A stretch of 64,000 nt of DNA from Bifidobacterium pseudolongum subsp. globosum (GTDB taxonomy: Bacteria; Actinomycetota; Actinomycetes; Actinomycetales; Bifidobacteriaceae), in the NCBI RefSeq assembly GCF_004155535.1, contig NZ_RYUH01000004.1, positions 62,001-126,000 on the forward strand, given 5' to 3'. The notes under the pieces were generated by a model. That model searched no databases, had not been told where the DNA came from, and saw only the letters and a list, made by a program, of their open reading frames with translations. Every line of letters begins with the position of its first letter. Position 1 is the stretch's first letter. Below, piece by piece: positions 8,829-17,532 of the stretch. The position numbers were made by a program, and so were the translations under genes.

Positions 8829-10571
8829 ATGGCTGCTACTGAAACCAGCATCAATGTTTCAAAGCAAAGCATTCGAGATTTGCTTTCTGGGGGAACCACT
8901 GGAAAATTCCTCATTCCGGAGTACCAGCGACCTTATGCCTGGACTGCCGATCAGGTCGATACATTGCTTGACGATCTGATGGAGTATACAGATTCCATTG
9001 AGGATCCCGACAATCCGGATTCTGAATATTTCCTTGGCAGCATCGTTACCTACAGGAATGGCAAAGAACGTGAGGTCATTGACGGTCAGCAGCGGTTGAC
9101 CACGCTTTTCCTGCTGCTGCGTGCTCTGTACAAAAAACTGGAGAATATGGACGACCCGCAGGGGCGTGACAAGAATTTGATGCAGATGATCACCCCTCTG
9201 CTCTGGGTTACCCCAACGCTTACCGGTGTGCCGTCCCGTGACCAGCCGCTCATCTATTCACAGGCCATCAGCGAAGAAGGAAGCAAGACGCTTGGCGTGA
9301 TTCTTGAAACTGGGTCGATCCCACCAGGCGCCGATGACAACTACGCCAAAAATTACAACCTGATTGTAAAACGACTGGATGAGTTCAGCCAAGAAAAGCC
9401 GTTGCTGTTCCTCAACTTTGTTGTCAATCTGCTGCAGAACGTCATTGTGCTGCCAATTGACGCTGATTCTCAGGATACTGCCCTGAGGATCTTCAACACG
9501 TTGAATGATCGTGGCTTGCCGCTGTCGGATGCGGATATTTTCAAATCGCAGATGTATAAATTTGCCGGTTCTGGCAGCGAGGAGTTCTCGGACAGCAAGG
9601 GATTCATTGACGCATGGAAAGAGCTCGAAGATGACGCCAAGCGGGTCGGAGTGGATATGCAGACTCTGTTCGTGCACAACATGTTTCTGCTTCGCGCCAA
9701 GGACAATGACCGCAAAACGACCGCAAGCGCGGCGCGTACATACTATGGGGCGAACAATTTCGACAAACTCCACAATGGGACCAGTTTGAAAGCCCTGCGT
9801 GAGATTCTGAATCTGTGGCAAGTGGTCAATTTGCAGGAGCCGATTGACGGTGAATCATGGTCCCAGAATGAGGACGTTCTGCAGATGCTGGATATTTTGA
9901 GCGAGTATCCGAATGATTACTGGAAATATCCGACCCTCATGTATTACACCAAGTACCGAAATGACCCTGATTTCGAATCAGAATTCCTTGATTTTCTGCA
10001 TCGTCTCACCGCGGAACTTGTAGGCGTATACGCATTGACCCCGACGGTAAACGCCATCAAACAAGCCGTGATGAATCTCGATGTAGAAATCAACAATTCG
10101 CCGACGCCGAGCTTCAACTTCAAGAGGGTGAATGTTCAGCGGCTCCGGGAAGAGCTCCCCACTCCGCATTTCCGCTTGGTGCGTCTGCTGCTCAAGCTTG
10201 TGGCCTATCTGGATTCGGACCAGCATGAGCTGATTCCTGAAAAGTGGGAAATTGAGCATATCTTCCCCCAAAAATGGGAAAACACCAATTTCCCAGAGCT
10301 TGCCGATGCTGAGGTCCGCGAACGTATTGAGCATCTAGGCAATAAGACCGCTTTGGAGAAGAAGCTCAACATTCAAGCGAGCAACGGTTTCTTCTCGAGG
10401 AAGAGGAGGGAATACGAGAAGAGCGCCATCGCAGCTACGCGACGCATTGCCGAACAACATACCGAATGGAGCGTTGACGACATTCTGGAACGTGATGAGC
10501 AGCTGATTGACCTTATCAGCAATACGTTGCAGGAGTGGGGATTGAATCAGACCGCACCGCTTGACGAATAA
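8829..10571 (+). CDS. DUF262-DUF1524 protein, GmrSD-like nuclease (candidate anti-phage defence)
   Basis: A 580-aa single-chain fusion of the two GmrSD domains. The N-terminal DUF262 ParB-like NTPase carries IPEYQRPYAW (residues 29-38) and DGQQRLTT (85-92). The C-terminal DUF1524 HNH-type nuclease carries EIEHIFPQKW (His477) and LGNKTALEKKLN about 25 residues on, followed by FFSRKRREYEKS. In the family these act as type IV restriction enzymes (GmrSD, BrxU) against modified phage DNA, or in other defence systems. GGAAGG precedes the ATG at 8829. Codon use is AT-richer than the core genes and no methylase or toxin partner is adjacent, so it looks like an acquired stand-alone gene. The target is unknown. 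Confidence 0.88.
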   Translation: MAATETSINVSKQSIRDLLSGGTTGKFLIPEYQRPYAWTADQVDTLLDDLMEYTDSIEDPDNPDSEYFLGSIVTYRNGKEREVIDGQQRLTTLFLLLRALYKKLENMDDPQGRDKNLMQMITPLLWVTPTLTGVPSRDQPLIYSQAISEEGSKTLGVILETGSIPPGADDNYAKNYNLIVKRLDEFSQEKPLLFLNFVVNLLQNVIVLPIDADSQDTALRIFNTLNDRGLPLSDADIFKSQMYKFAGSGSEEFSDSKGFIDAWKELEDDAKRVGVDMQTLFVHNMFLLRAKDNDRKTTASAARTYYGANNFDKLHNGTSLKALREILNLWQVVNLQEPIDGESWSQNEDVLQMLDILSEYPNDYWKYPTLMYYTKYRNDPDFESEFLDFLHRLTAELVGVYALTPTVNAIKQAVMNLDVEINNSPTPSFNFKRVNVQRLREELPTPHFRLVRLLLKLVAYLDSDQHELIPEKWEIEHIFPQKWENTNFPELADAEVRERIEHLGNKTALEKKLNIQASNGFFSRKRREYEKSAIAATRRIAEQHTEWSVDDILERDEQLIDLISNTLQEWGLNQTAPLDE

Positions 10572-10603
10572 ACTGATGCCGACAACTGATTATTGACATC
10601 GAT

Positions 10604-10647
10604 AAGGAGCGGTGGTGGCTCTGGCAGAAAAGTTGCCGCCGCTCCTT
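10604..10647 (+). terminator. possible terminator of the GmrSD-like gene
   Basis: Twelve-bp stem with one G-T pair: AAGGAGCGGTGG (10604-10615) and CCGCCGCTCCTT (10636-10647). It lies 33 bases after the stop. It lacks a clear T-run, so termination is uncertain. Confidence 0.4.
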
Positions 10648-10649
10648 CC

Positions 10650-10704
10650 GTTACCCGTAGTAGGAGAGGGTCGGTGGCTGGAGGGGGAGGCACTTATCCG
10701 TAGC
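10650..10704. repeat. degenerate family A repeat remnant
   Basis: Two box-like sequences in the same orientation, GTTACCCGTAGT (from 10650) and CACTTATCCGTAGC (10691-10704), about 41 bases apart, i.e. two 21-bp steps. They match the right-hand boxes of the intact 138-bp elements with changes. The left half and core are not recognisable. Confidence 0.45.
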
Positions 10705-10751
10705 GGAAGGGGGATTCCCATGTTGCATTCGCTGTTTAGGTCACTGCCACG

Positions 10752-10945
10752 GCTGTTGGTGTCGATGGCCAGACACCAACAGCTGTGTAGGACGCGATTG
10801 ATGGACGTTTATGGGTGACCTCAGACACCAACGTCCATCTTGGGCAGCTGTGGCGACCTTCCGTGACTGAGCTTAGACACCAACAGCTATGTAGGGCGCA
10901 ATCGGCGGTAGTCTGTGTCTGAGCTCAGACAGGGACGTCCATCAT
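10752..10945. repeat. 52-bp tandem array, four units
   Basis: The box AGACACCAAC begins at 10771, 10823 and 10875, and a variant AGACAGGGAC at 10927, exactly 52 bp apart. The next four bases alternate AGCT/GTCC/AGCT/GTCC. Dyads surround the boxes: GCTGTTGGTGTC (10752-10763) pairs with GACACCAACAGC (10772-10783), and GTCTGAGCTCAGAC is a perfect palindrome near the third spacer's end. Between boxes the sequence varies. Confidence 0.8.
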
Positions 10946-11021
10946 AAGGGAGCATATGGCGTTCAGGAGCGTGGCGGTGAGGGCCGCACATACTGACTCC
11001 AACCGTTTGGCTGCATAACGA

Positions 11022-11056
11022 AAGAGACCCGGCCGGGGGAAGTGGCCGGGTCTCTT
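11022..11056 (-). terminator. terminator downstream of tetR
   Basis: Perfect 13-bp stem AAGAGACCCGGCC (11022-11034) and GGCCGGGTCTCTT (11044-11056) with a 9-base loop. On the minus strand it is followed by TCGTT. It lies beyond the stop of the leftward TetR gene. Confidence 0.75.
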
Positions 11057-11172
11057 GAGAGAGGAAAGAGAAGAAAGAAGGTTTCAGTTATGTCAGCTGT
11101 TCGGCTGATGTCTTCAATATAACCACGGCTGTCTTGAGAGAACGGTAGAGAAGCCTGAAAGTATTCTGTGAA

Positions 11173-11751
11173 TTATTGCGTGGGCCGAATCGACGCCCAC
11201 AGCAGCGCCGCCATATTGTCTGCCCAATCGGCGTGCGAGTCCGGGGATGAGGCGCTGAGCGCCTTGCATGCGAGCATGGACCCGAGCACGGTCTGGAACA
11301 GGAACGGCGCGTCGAGGCCGCCGCGGAACGCGCCACTGGCCATGCCCCGGCGCAGGAAATCGTAGAACCGTTCCGCCGCCGGCTCGATCACCCCCTGTGC
11401 GATGCTGCGCAGATGGGTGTTTTCCGACGACAGCACGACGCCGATCGCCTTGAGCTCGAACTCCTCGTCGAAACAGTCGATGATGCGCCGCAGCACAGTG
11501 CACAATGATTCGCGTGACGGCTCGAGCGCGGAGAAATCCAACGACGGCGCCACGCTGAGCGTGAGATGCCGGATCAGGTCGTCGGTGTTGGCATACCGGC
11601 GGTAGATCGTGGTCTTCGCCACGCCCGACCGCCGTGCCACGGACTCGATGTTGACCGCGCCAATGCCTTGGGCGATCATGATCTCGAGCGTGGCGCGCAT
11701 GATCTTGCTGTCGGTGCGTTCGCGCTGCCGCTCTTTTGTCTCTTTCACCAT
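11173..11751 (-). CDS. TetR-family transcriptional regulator
   Basis: A 192-aa repressor-type protein. The N-terminal helix-turn-helix reads IMIAQGIGAVNIESVARRSG then AKTTIYRRYANTDDLIRHL; the rest is an all-helical ligand domain typical of TetR. GAGGGGAG precedes the ATG at 11751. It is the last gene of a leftward set after two YhgE/Pip membrane proteins, 18 bases beyond the second, so it most likely controls their expression (inference). The ligand is unknown. Confidence 0.88.
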   Translation of the reverse strand: MVKETKERQRERTDSKIMRATLEIMIAQGIGAVNIESVARRSGVAKTTIYRRYANTDDLIRHLTLSVAPSLDFSALEPSRESLCTVLRRIIDCFDEEFELKAIGVVLSSENTHLRSIAQGVIEPAAERFYDFLRRGMASGAFRGGLDAPFLFQTVLGSMLACKALSASSPDSHADWADNMAALLWASIRPTQ

Positions 11752-11769
11752 CCGCTCCCCTCGCCGCGG

Positions 11770-13971
11770 TCAACCGACCAGTTTCGTGCTTTCTACCTTG
11801 GCGCTGTACCACGCGTTGAATCTGCCCAGGCTTGGCCGCAGCAGCAGTCCGATGAGCAGCATCGGCACCAGGAACAGCGCGAGTTTGCCCATGGCGATCC
11901 AATAGTCGTTTTCGTAGATGCCGGCTATCGCGCCGCGCAACGCCGTGACCGAATAGGTGACCGGCAGGAACGGGCTGAGGTCACCCACGAACTTCGGCAG
12001 GATCGCGAGCGGGTACGCCGCGTCGGAACCGGAGATCTGCATGACCAGGAAGAGCACGCCGATCGCCTTGCCCACATTGCTGAAGCTCGCCACGAGCGTG
12101 TACGTGAAGAACGAATACACGAGCGAGCTGAACCAGCCGGCGAGCATGAACAGCATGGGGCGCACCGACTGCACGCGCAGGAACAGCAGCGTGCCGGCGC
12201 ACGAGAACGTGCTCTGCAGGAGCGCGATGCACGCGAACACGCCGTAATGGCCCAGGAACTCCTGCCACGGTTTCGGATCACCCAGTTCCTTGCGGCGCTT
12301 GGCCGAAAGACTCGTTTTGAGTGTGACCACAAGCAGCAGCGCGCCCACCCACAGCGGCAGGAACGTGTAGAACGGCGTCAGCGCCGCGCCGAAGTTCTCA
12401 ACCGGGAACAGCCGCTTCGTCTTCAGCTCCACAGGCGCGGAAAGCGTGGTGGCGAGCGTGGCGGAATTGCCGCTGAGCACCTGCTTGACCATCCCCATGT
12501 CTCCGGTGGTCAGCGCCTTGTTGAGCTGCCCGTTGAAGTCGGCGAGTTTCTTGCTGGCGTTTTCGAGGTCGGTCGCGGAATCGTCGATCAGTGTGCGCAC
12601 GCTCGTCAGCTGTGTTTTCGCACTCTCGCCCGCGCTGTCGAGGTCGCCGAGCGCGTCCTTCGCTGTGCCCACGCTCGTGTTGATCTGCTGCGCCGCGCTG
12701 GTGAACGAGCTGTTCATCTGCGCGAGGTCAGGCTTGATCGTCGAGTCGAAGTCGCCGCTGATGCCGCTGATCGCAGCCCCGGCCTGCGCGGCGAGGTCTT
12801 TGATCGACGCGCGCGTATCGCCGTTGACGTCCACATGGTCGGTGATGTCGGCGGCGGCCGCATCGAGCGTGCTCGCCAGGTTCGCCAGTGTCTTCGCGAC
12901 GGCGTCGAGCCGGTTGATGAACGACTGGATCTGCCGGCGCAGCACGCCGTTCTCTGGCAATGAAGAACCGTCGAGGAGCGCCTGCAGGCGGTCGCGCGTG
13001 GTGGCGTAGGCCTTGCTTTCCGCTGCGATGTTGCCGGACTGGTCCTTGATCGCGGCCACGGCGGCGTTGGCTTGGCCGTCCACGCTGCTGAACAGTGTGT
13101 CGACGCGCCCGGAAAGCGCCTTGAGGCTGCTCGAACTGGCGTCGAGCGCGTCGCCGACCGCCGCCACGGAGGTGTCGAGCGCGCCGGTCAGGTCACTCAC
13201 CGCTTTTTTGGCGTCGCCCATCTTGCCCGCGGCGTCTTGTGCGGTGTCGCCGGCCTGCCCGATGAGCTGCTGCGAACTGCTGAGCAGGGTCTGCGCGGAA
13301 TCGGTCAGGCCGCCGTACGCGCGCAAGGTGGTGGCGCTTTCGTTGAGTGTGCTCGCCAAGTCGCCGATGTTCGCGTTGAAATCCTTCAGCCGGCTTTGCG
13401 CTTCGGGTTTGCTGAGCGAATCGATGAGTGACGAGGCGATGTCGAGCGCGGTGCTCGTGAGTGTTTTGGCGAACATCTCGTTGATCTGCGCGGAGATTTC
13501 GTCGGCGCCCTGCCCGGTGACCTTGGGGGCGAGCGCGTTGAGTTTCTCGTTGTTGTAGTAGTCGAGCGTGGCATGCTGCGCGTCGTTCGTGAAGAACGTC
13601 ATCATCGTTTTGCTGAAGCCCTTGGGGATGACCACGGCCGCGTAGTATTTGCCGGATTTGGTGCCTTCGATCGCGTCCTGCGCGGTTTTGGTGAAGGTCC
13701 AGTCGAGCTGCGAATTGGCGCGCAGTGTGTTGATCACCTGGCTGCCGATGTCGACGCGCACGGGCAGCAGGTCGCCTTTGTACCCGTCGTCTTCGTTCGC
13801 GATGGCGAACTGCAGGTTGCGGGTGTTGGCGAAGGGGTCCCAGCAGGCGGCCACGTTGAACCAGGTGAACAGGCCGGGGATCACGGTCAGGCCGATCACG
13901 ATGATGATCGAGACGATGTTGCTGGTGATGTGTTTGACGTCGCTGACGAAGATCTTGCCGATCATGCTCAT
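11770..13971 (-). CDS. YhgE/Pip-family membrane protein
   Basis: A 733-aa protein of the phage-infection-protein (YhgE/Pip, ABC-2-like) family. The N-terminal helix (NIVSIIIVIGLTVIPGLFTW) precedes the family hallmark WDPFANTRNLQFAIANEDDG. A ~450-residue extracytoplasmic region rich in Ala/Ser heptads (coiled coil) follows, then about five C-terminal helices with PFLPVTYSVTALRGAIAGIY. Its ATG overlaps the upstream paralog's stop (ATGA, four bases), implying coupled translation. Members act as exporters or phage receptors; esx/WXG-linked homologs are known. The substrate is unknown. Confidence 0.85.
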   Translation of the reverse strand: MSMIGKIFVSDVKHITSNIVSIIIVIGLTVIPGLFTWFNVAACWDPFANTRNLQFAIANEDDGYKGDLLPVRVDIGSQVINTLRANSQLDWTFTKTAQDAIEGTKSGKYYAAVVIPKGFSKTMMTFFTNDAQHATLDYYNNEKLNALAPKVTGQGADEISAQINEMFAKTLTSTALDIASSLIDSLSKPEAQSRLKDFNANIGDLASTLNESATTLRAYGGLTDSAQTLLSSSQQLIGQAGDTAQDAAGKMGDAKKAVSDLTGALDTSVAAVGDALDASSSSLKALSGRVDTLFSSVDGQANAAVAAIKDQSGNIAAESKAYATTRDRLQALLDGSSLPENGVLRRQIQSFINRLDAVAKTLANLASTLDAAAADITDHVDVNGDTRASIKDLAAQAGAAISGISGDFDSTIKPDLAQMNSSFTSAAQQINTSVGTAKDALGDLDSAGESAKTQLTSVRTLIDDSATDLENASKKLADFNGQLNKALTTGDMGMVKQVLSGNSATLATTLSAPVELKTKRLFPVENFGAALTPFYTFLPLWVGALLLVVTLKTSLSAKRRKELGDPKPWQEFLGHYGVFACIALLQSTFSCAGTLLFLRVQSVRPMLFMLAGWFSSLVYSFFTYTLVASFSNVGKAIGVLFLVMQISGSDAAYPLAILPKFVGDLSPFLPVTYSVTALRGAIAGIYENDYWIAMGKLALFLVPMLLIGLLLRPSLGRFNAWYSAKVESTKLVG

Positions 13972-16541
13972 GATGCGTGCTTCCCTTCGTGGTGCTTGCG
14001 GCCGCCGTTGAGCAAGCCCTGGTGCAGGATCAGTTCGCGTAGCGACTGTTCGCTGAGCGTGCCGAGTTCGGCTTGCTGGCGCAGGCTGTCGCGGATCGAC
14101 TCGACGACCATGAGGAACGTGATGATCAGCAGGATCCAGATGATCCATGTGGCGAGCGCGACGAGCTTGGTGCCGTCGGTGAACGAGAACGTGACGAACA
14201 GCGCGATCGGCACCACGAACCCGGCCACGAGCGCGCCGCGCATGAGCTTGGGGTAGATGCGCGCGAATCTGTGGGCGCGCTCCTCGACTTGCCTGCGGTA
14301 GCCGGCCTGGTCGGCGAGTACGCGGATCGCGAGCGAGAGGTTGAAGCGGTGCACCGGCGTGTACACCTGCTCGCCCACAATCATGTCCGATTCCTCGATT
14401 TCGCGCGCGAACAGGTGGTTGAAGTTCGACATGAGCGGGCGCAGCCCCAGCCCGATCGCGAACGATATGGCCGCGAACAGCAGCAGCGTGAGCATCACCT
14501 TCACCCAATGGCCGTCGTAGAATCCGCCGATCGTCTCGCGGAACGCGTCGATCGAATACGTGAATGGGAAGAGCGGGTAGAGTGCGCGGTAGAAGCGTGG
14601 CATCATCTCGATCGGGTAGAGGCCGGAGGCGCCGGGGATCTGCAGCATAACCATGGCCACGACGAGCGCCTTGCCCACGTGCATGAACGTGGCGGAGAGC
14701 GCGTATGCGATCGACACGTAGACGAGCGAGGTGAACCATGCGGTGAACACGAACAGTGGCGCGTTGACGGTCTGCACGCCGATCACGAGGTCGCCGATAG
14801 AGCACACGAGCCCCTGTAGCCCGGCGATCAGTGCGAGTAGCAGCCAGCGCGCCATGTATGTCTGGTTCGTTGTGACATGCCGGCCCTCGAGGTCTTCGTC
14901 GTCCACCTCGAGCTTGATGAGCACCATGAGCATGAACGCGCCCACCCATAGCGCGAGGCTCGTGAACAGCGGTGCCATCGCCGATCCGTAGGTGTGCACG
15001 GGGTAGAGCGTGTGCGTCTTGAGCACGGTCGGCGACAGCATGAAGTTCGCGATGCGCTGGGCGTCGAGCGAGCCGCCGCTGCCGGTGAGCTCGTCGAGCA
15101 CGTTCACGTTGGCGAGCGAGCCCAAGTCGGTGCCCACGGTGTCGAGTTTGCCGATGAACGTGCCCAGCAGCGCGTCGGTGCTTTTGATCGAATCGGCGGC
15201 GTCGGTGCAGATGCTCGCGAGTTGGGCGAGCACGATCTTGCTTTGGTCGACGAGCGCGTTCTCGCCGCTCAGGCCGCCGGAGAGCGTGCCGCTCGTGCCG
15301 GCGAGCGCGCTGAGGCCGGCGTTGAGCTGCGGCAGCGCGCTCGAGCTGAGCGTGTTGCGCGCGCCGCTGATCGCGTTCAGCGTGGTTGTGCTGGTCTGCG
15401 AGAACTGGTCGATCGTGCTTTGCGCGCTGGTGGCCGCGGTTTTCGTGGAGTCGTTGAGCTGGGTGAGTGCGGTGAGCGTGGCCGCCGTTTTCTGGTTTTC
15501 GCTCGCCAAGGCGTCGATGATCTGGCTGATGTCTTCAGTGAGCGGGTTGTCTGGCAGGTTCTTGAGGTCGTCGATGATCTGCGCCACGTCGTTGTTGACG
15601 CTCGTCATGCTGTTGAGCGCGGTGCCGGCGGCGCCGTTGGCGGTGAGGATGCCGTTGGTGATGCGCGTGGCGTCGGTTGTGGCCTGGCCGCTCGCCTGCA
15701 GGAACAGGCTGCTGCCTTTGTCGAGCTGGTCGGAGGCGCTTGCGGTGAAGCCGTTGAGCCCGGATTGTGTTTTCGTGAGCAGGCTGGAGGCGGTGGCCAG
15801 TCCGGTGCCGGCGGAGTTGGCGGCGGTGGTGACGCCGTCGAGCGCCTTGCTGGCTTCGTCTGTTTTCGCTTTGGTGCCGGAAAGCGTGGTGCGCAGGTCG
15901 GCGATCATGGTGCGCGTCTTGCCCAGGTTGTCTTTGGTTTTGGTGATCTGCGCGAGCGCCTGCTTCACGGAGCTGTCTGCCTGGTCGCTAATCGACGTGT
16001 TGGTTGTGTTGACGATGCCGCTGATTACGCTGCTGGCGGTGGAGACGAAGGTGCTGTTGACCTGTCGGTCCACGGTTGTGGCGCCGACGCCGGTGATCTT
16101 GGGGGCCACGGCGTTCGCCTTCTCGTTGACGTAATAGTCGATCTGCGGGCGTGTGCCGGAACTGGTGAGCACGTTGGCCATGGATTCGCTGAAGTCGCCG
16201 GGGATCACGATGGCGGCGTAGCAGTGCGCCGATTCGACGCACTCCATGGCCTCAGCTTTGGTCATGAATTGCCATCCGAGCTGGTGGTTCTTCTTGAGGG
16301 TGCCCACGATCTGGTCGCCCAGGTTCATCTTGCCGAGCAGCGCGCTGTCGGTGCCTGTGTCTTCGTTGGCCACGGCCACGCGGATGCCGGAGGTGTTGCC
16401 GTACGGGTCCCAGAATCCGGCGATGTTGAACCATGCGTAGAGCGCGGGGATGAAGGTGAGGCCGAAGATGATGACCCACGCCGTCGGCACGCGCAGCAGA
16501 CGCTTGAGGTCGCGCTTGAGAATAAACCATATGTTGCGCAT
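13968..16541 (-). CDS. YhgE/Pip-family membrane protein, long form
   Basis: An 857-aa paralog of the next gene. It has the N-terminal helix AWVIIFGLTFIPALYAWF and hallmark WDPYGNTSGIRVAVANEDTG, a long helical extracytoplasmic domain with many Ser/Thr/Ala heptads, and C-terminal helices including PLFPFTYSIDAFRETIGGFY. It is ~120 residues longer than its neighbour owing to a C-terminal extension with two more helices (IALFVTFSFTDGTKLVALAT region). AGAGGAGA lies just before the ATG at 16541. The pair plus tetR form one leftward unit. Confidence 0.85.
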   Translation of the reverse strand: MRNIWFILKRDLKRLLRVPTAWVIIFGLTFIPALYAWFNIAGFWDPYGNTSGIRVAVANEDTGTDSALLGKMNLGDQIVGTLKKNHQLGWQFMTKAEAMECVESAHCYAAIVIPGDFSESMANVLTSSGTRPQIDYYVNEKANAVAPKITGVGATTVDRQVNSTFVSTASSVISGIVNTTNTSISDQADSSVKQALAQITKTKDNLGKTRTMIADLRTTLSGTKAKTDEASKALDGVTTAANSAGTGLATASSLLTKTQSGLNGFTASASDQLDKGSSLFLQASGQATTDATRITNGILTANGAAGTALNSMTSVNNDVAQIIDDLKNLPDNPLTEDISQIIDALASENQKTAATLTALTQLNDSTKTAATSAQSTIDQFSQTSTTTLNAISGARNTLSSSALPQLNAGLSALAGTSGTLSGGLSGENALVDQSKIVLAQLASICTDAADSIKSTDALLGTFIGKLDTVGTDLGSLANVNVLDELTGSGGSLDAQRIANFMLSPTVLKTHTLYPVHTYGSAMAPLFTSLALWVGAFMLMVLIKLEVDDEDLEGRHVTTNQTYMARWLLLALIAGLQGLVCSIGDLVIGVQTVNAPLFVFTAWFTSLVYVSIAYALSATFMHVGKALVVAMVMLQIPGASGLYPIEMMPRFYRALYPLFPFTYSIDAFRETIGGFYDGHWVKVMLTLLLFAAISFAIGLGLRPLMSNFNHLFAREIEESDMIVGEQVYTPVHRFNLSLAIRVLADQAGYRRQVEERAHRFARIYPKLMRGALVAGFVVPIALFVTFSFTDGTKLVALATWIIWILLIITFLMVVESIRDSLRQQAELGTLSEQSLRELILHQGLLNGGRKHHEGKHAS

Positions 16542-16603
16542 GGGTCTCCTCTTCTGCCGGGCGGTGGATGGTGCCGTAGAGCAATCATAAACGATACGCT
16601 CTA

Positions 16604-16615
16604 CGTAGCGCTACG
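16604..16615. promoter_or_regulatory. palindrome, candidate TetR operator
   Basis: CGTAGCGCTACG is a perfect 12-bp palindrome 63 bases upstream of the first YhgE/Pip start, in the divergent promoter region. It is a plausible operator for the linked TetR protein, by position only. Confidence 0.35.
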
Positions 16616-16726
16616 GGTAATGTAGCGTTATGCCGAAAGCGTGTGCGCGCCGGTGCCAATGCCGGCCTTTGCGACGGCGCAGATTCCCACAGCGCAGTCC
16701 GCATTGTGGAATTAATGGGGATTCTT

Positions 16727-16750
16727 TGCGCAAAACTCTTGTTTTGCGCA
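16727..16750. promoter_or_regulatory. hairpin in ECF transporter leader
   Basis: Perfect 9-bp stem TGCGCAAAA (16727-16735) and TTTTGCGCA (16742-16750) with a 6-base loop, 150 bases upstream of the S-component start. It has no T-run after it on the plus strand. It could be an operator or a leader structure. Confidence 0.35.
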
Positions 16751-16899
16751 TCTGCGGCCAATAGATTGTGAATCATTCACGTACCAACGCAGCGCATGTC
16801 CATCATGCAGACGCCAGTCTTCCGCATGACGGTCTTTTCGCGGCGCGCAAAACCAAGCAAGCACGCGCCGGGCTGCCCCACCGAAACGGAGCGCAACGC

Positions 16900-17532
16900 A
16901 TGACCCAGCAGTCCGCACTGCCCACCGTGCAAGACACCAAACGCCGCCTCGCCGTGCCCGACTACATCAACATCGGCGTGTTCTCCGCACTGTATTTCAT
17001 GATTGTGGCGCTGTGCGCGCTCGTCAGCAACATCATCTTCGGCGTGGCCGGCAACCTGCTGCTGCCCGCCTTCGCCGCGCTGCTCGCAGGACCCGTGTTC
17101 ATGCTGCTCAACGCGCGCGTGCGCGCATTCGGCGCGATCACCACGATGGGTGTGGTGCTGGGATTGTTCCTGTTCGTCTCCGGGCACTTCGCCACATCGC
17201 TCGTCACCGGCATCGTGTTCCCACTGCTCGGCGACCTCGTGGCGCGCCTCGGCGCCTACCGCAACAAGGCGGCGCTCCTCGGCGGCTACGTGCTGTTCTC
17301 GTTCGGGTGCGCCGGCCCGATCCTGCCGGTGTGGCTCATGAAAGACGCCTACATCGCGAGCCTTGAGCGCAAAGGCAAGGATTCCGCCTATATCGCGAGC
17401 CTGTTCGACCACGTCAACATGGCCACGTTTGCCGGCGCGATGCTCGCGATCGTCATCGGCGCGCTCGCGGGCGGCATCTTCGGCCTCACGCTGATGCGCC
17501 GCCACTTCGCCAAGGCCGGGGTCGCGCAATGA
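16900..17532 (+). CDS. ECF transporter S component, MptD/Trep_Strep-type
   Basis: A 210-aa integral membrane protein that should bind the substrate of an energy-coupling-factor importer. It has five to six hydrophobic segments (INIGVFSALYFMIVALCALV, LLLPAFAALLAGPVFMLL, MGVVLGLFLFVSGHFATSLV and more) and the Trep_Strep-like N-terminus KRRLAVPDYINIGVFSALYF. The start at 16900 is the ATG just before the conserved part. Its stop overlaps the T-component start (ATGA). The substrate is not known for this family. Confidence 0.75.
   Translation: MTQQSALPTVQDTKRRLAVPDYINIGVFSALYFMIVALCALVSNIIFGVAGNLLLPAFAALLAGPVFMLLNARVRAFGAITTMGVVLGLFLFVSGHFATSLVTGIVFPLLGDLVARLGAYRNKAALLGGYVLFSFGCAGPILPVWLMKDAYIASLERKGKDSAYIASLFDHVNMATFAGAMLAIVIGALAGGIFGLTLMRRHFAKAGVAQ

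Larger units (their letters stand above)
10572..11172. other. repeat-bearing gap between GmrSD-like gene and tetR
   Basis: 600 bases with no supported gene. It holds, in order, a hairpin (10604-10647), a degenerate pair of family A boxes (about 10650-10704), a four-unit 52-bp array (10752-10945) and a terminator (11022-11056). Confidence 0.6.
16542..16899. other. divergent promoter region, YhgE pair versus ECF transporter
   Basis: 358 bases between two divergent units. It holds a 12-bp perfect palindrome (16604-16615), a single family A-like box GCTACGGGTAATG starting at 16610, and a hairpin (16727-16750). No gene is supported; a GTG/ATG extension of the S-component gene to 16768 has no hydrophobic or conserved content. 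Confidence 0.5.

Noticed and set aside
11566..12963. 465-codon plus-strand frame opposite YhgE/Pip and tetR
   Set aside because: Spans two real minus-strand genes and their gap; Arg/Glu-rich shadow product.
14994..16625. 543-codon plus-strand frame opposite the long YhgE/Pip gene
   Set aside because: Low-complexity Gly/Val/Arg product, no start signals; the antisense gene has family motifs.
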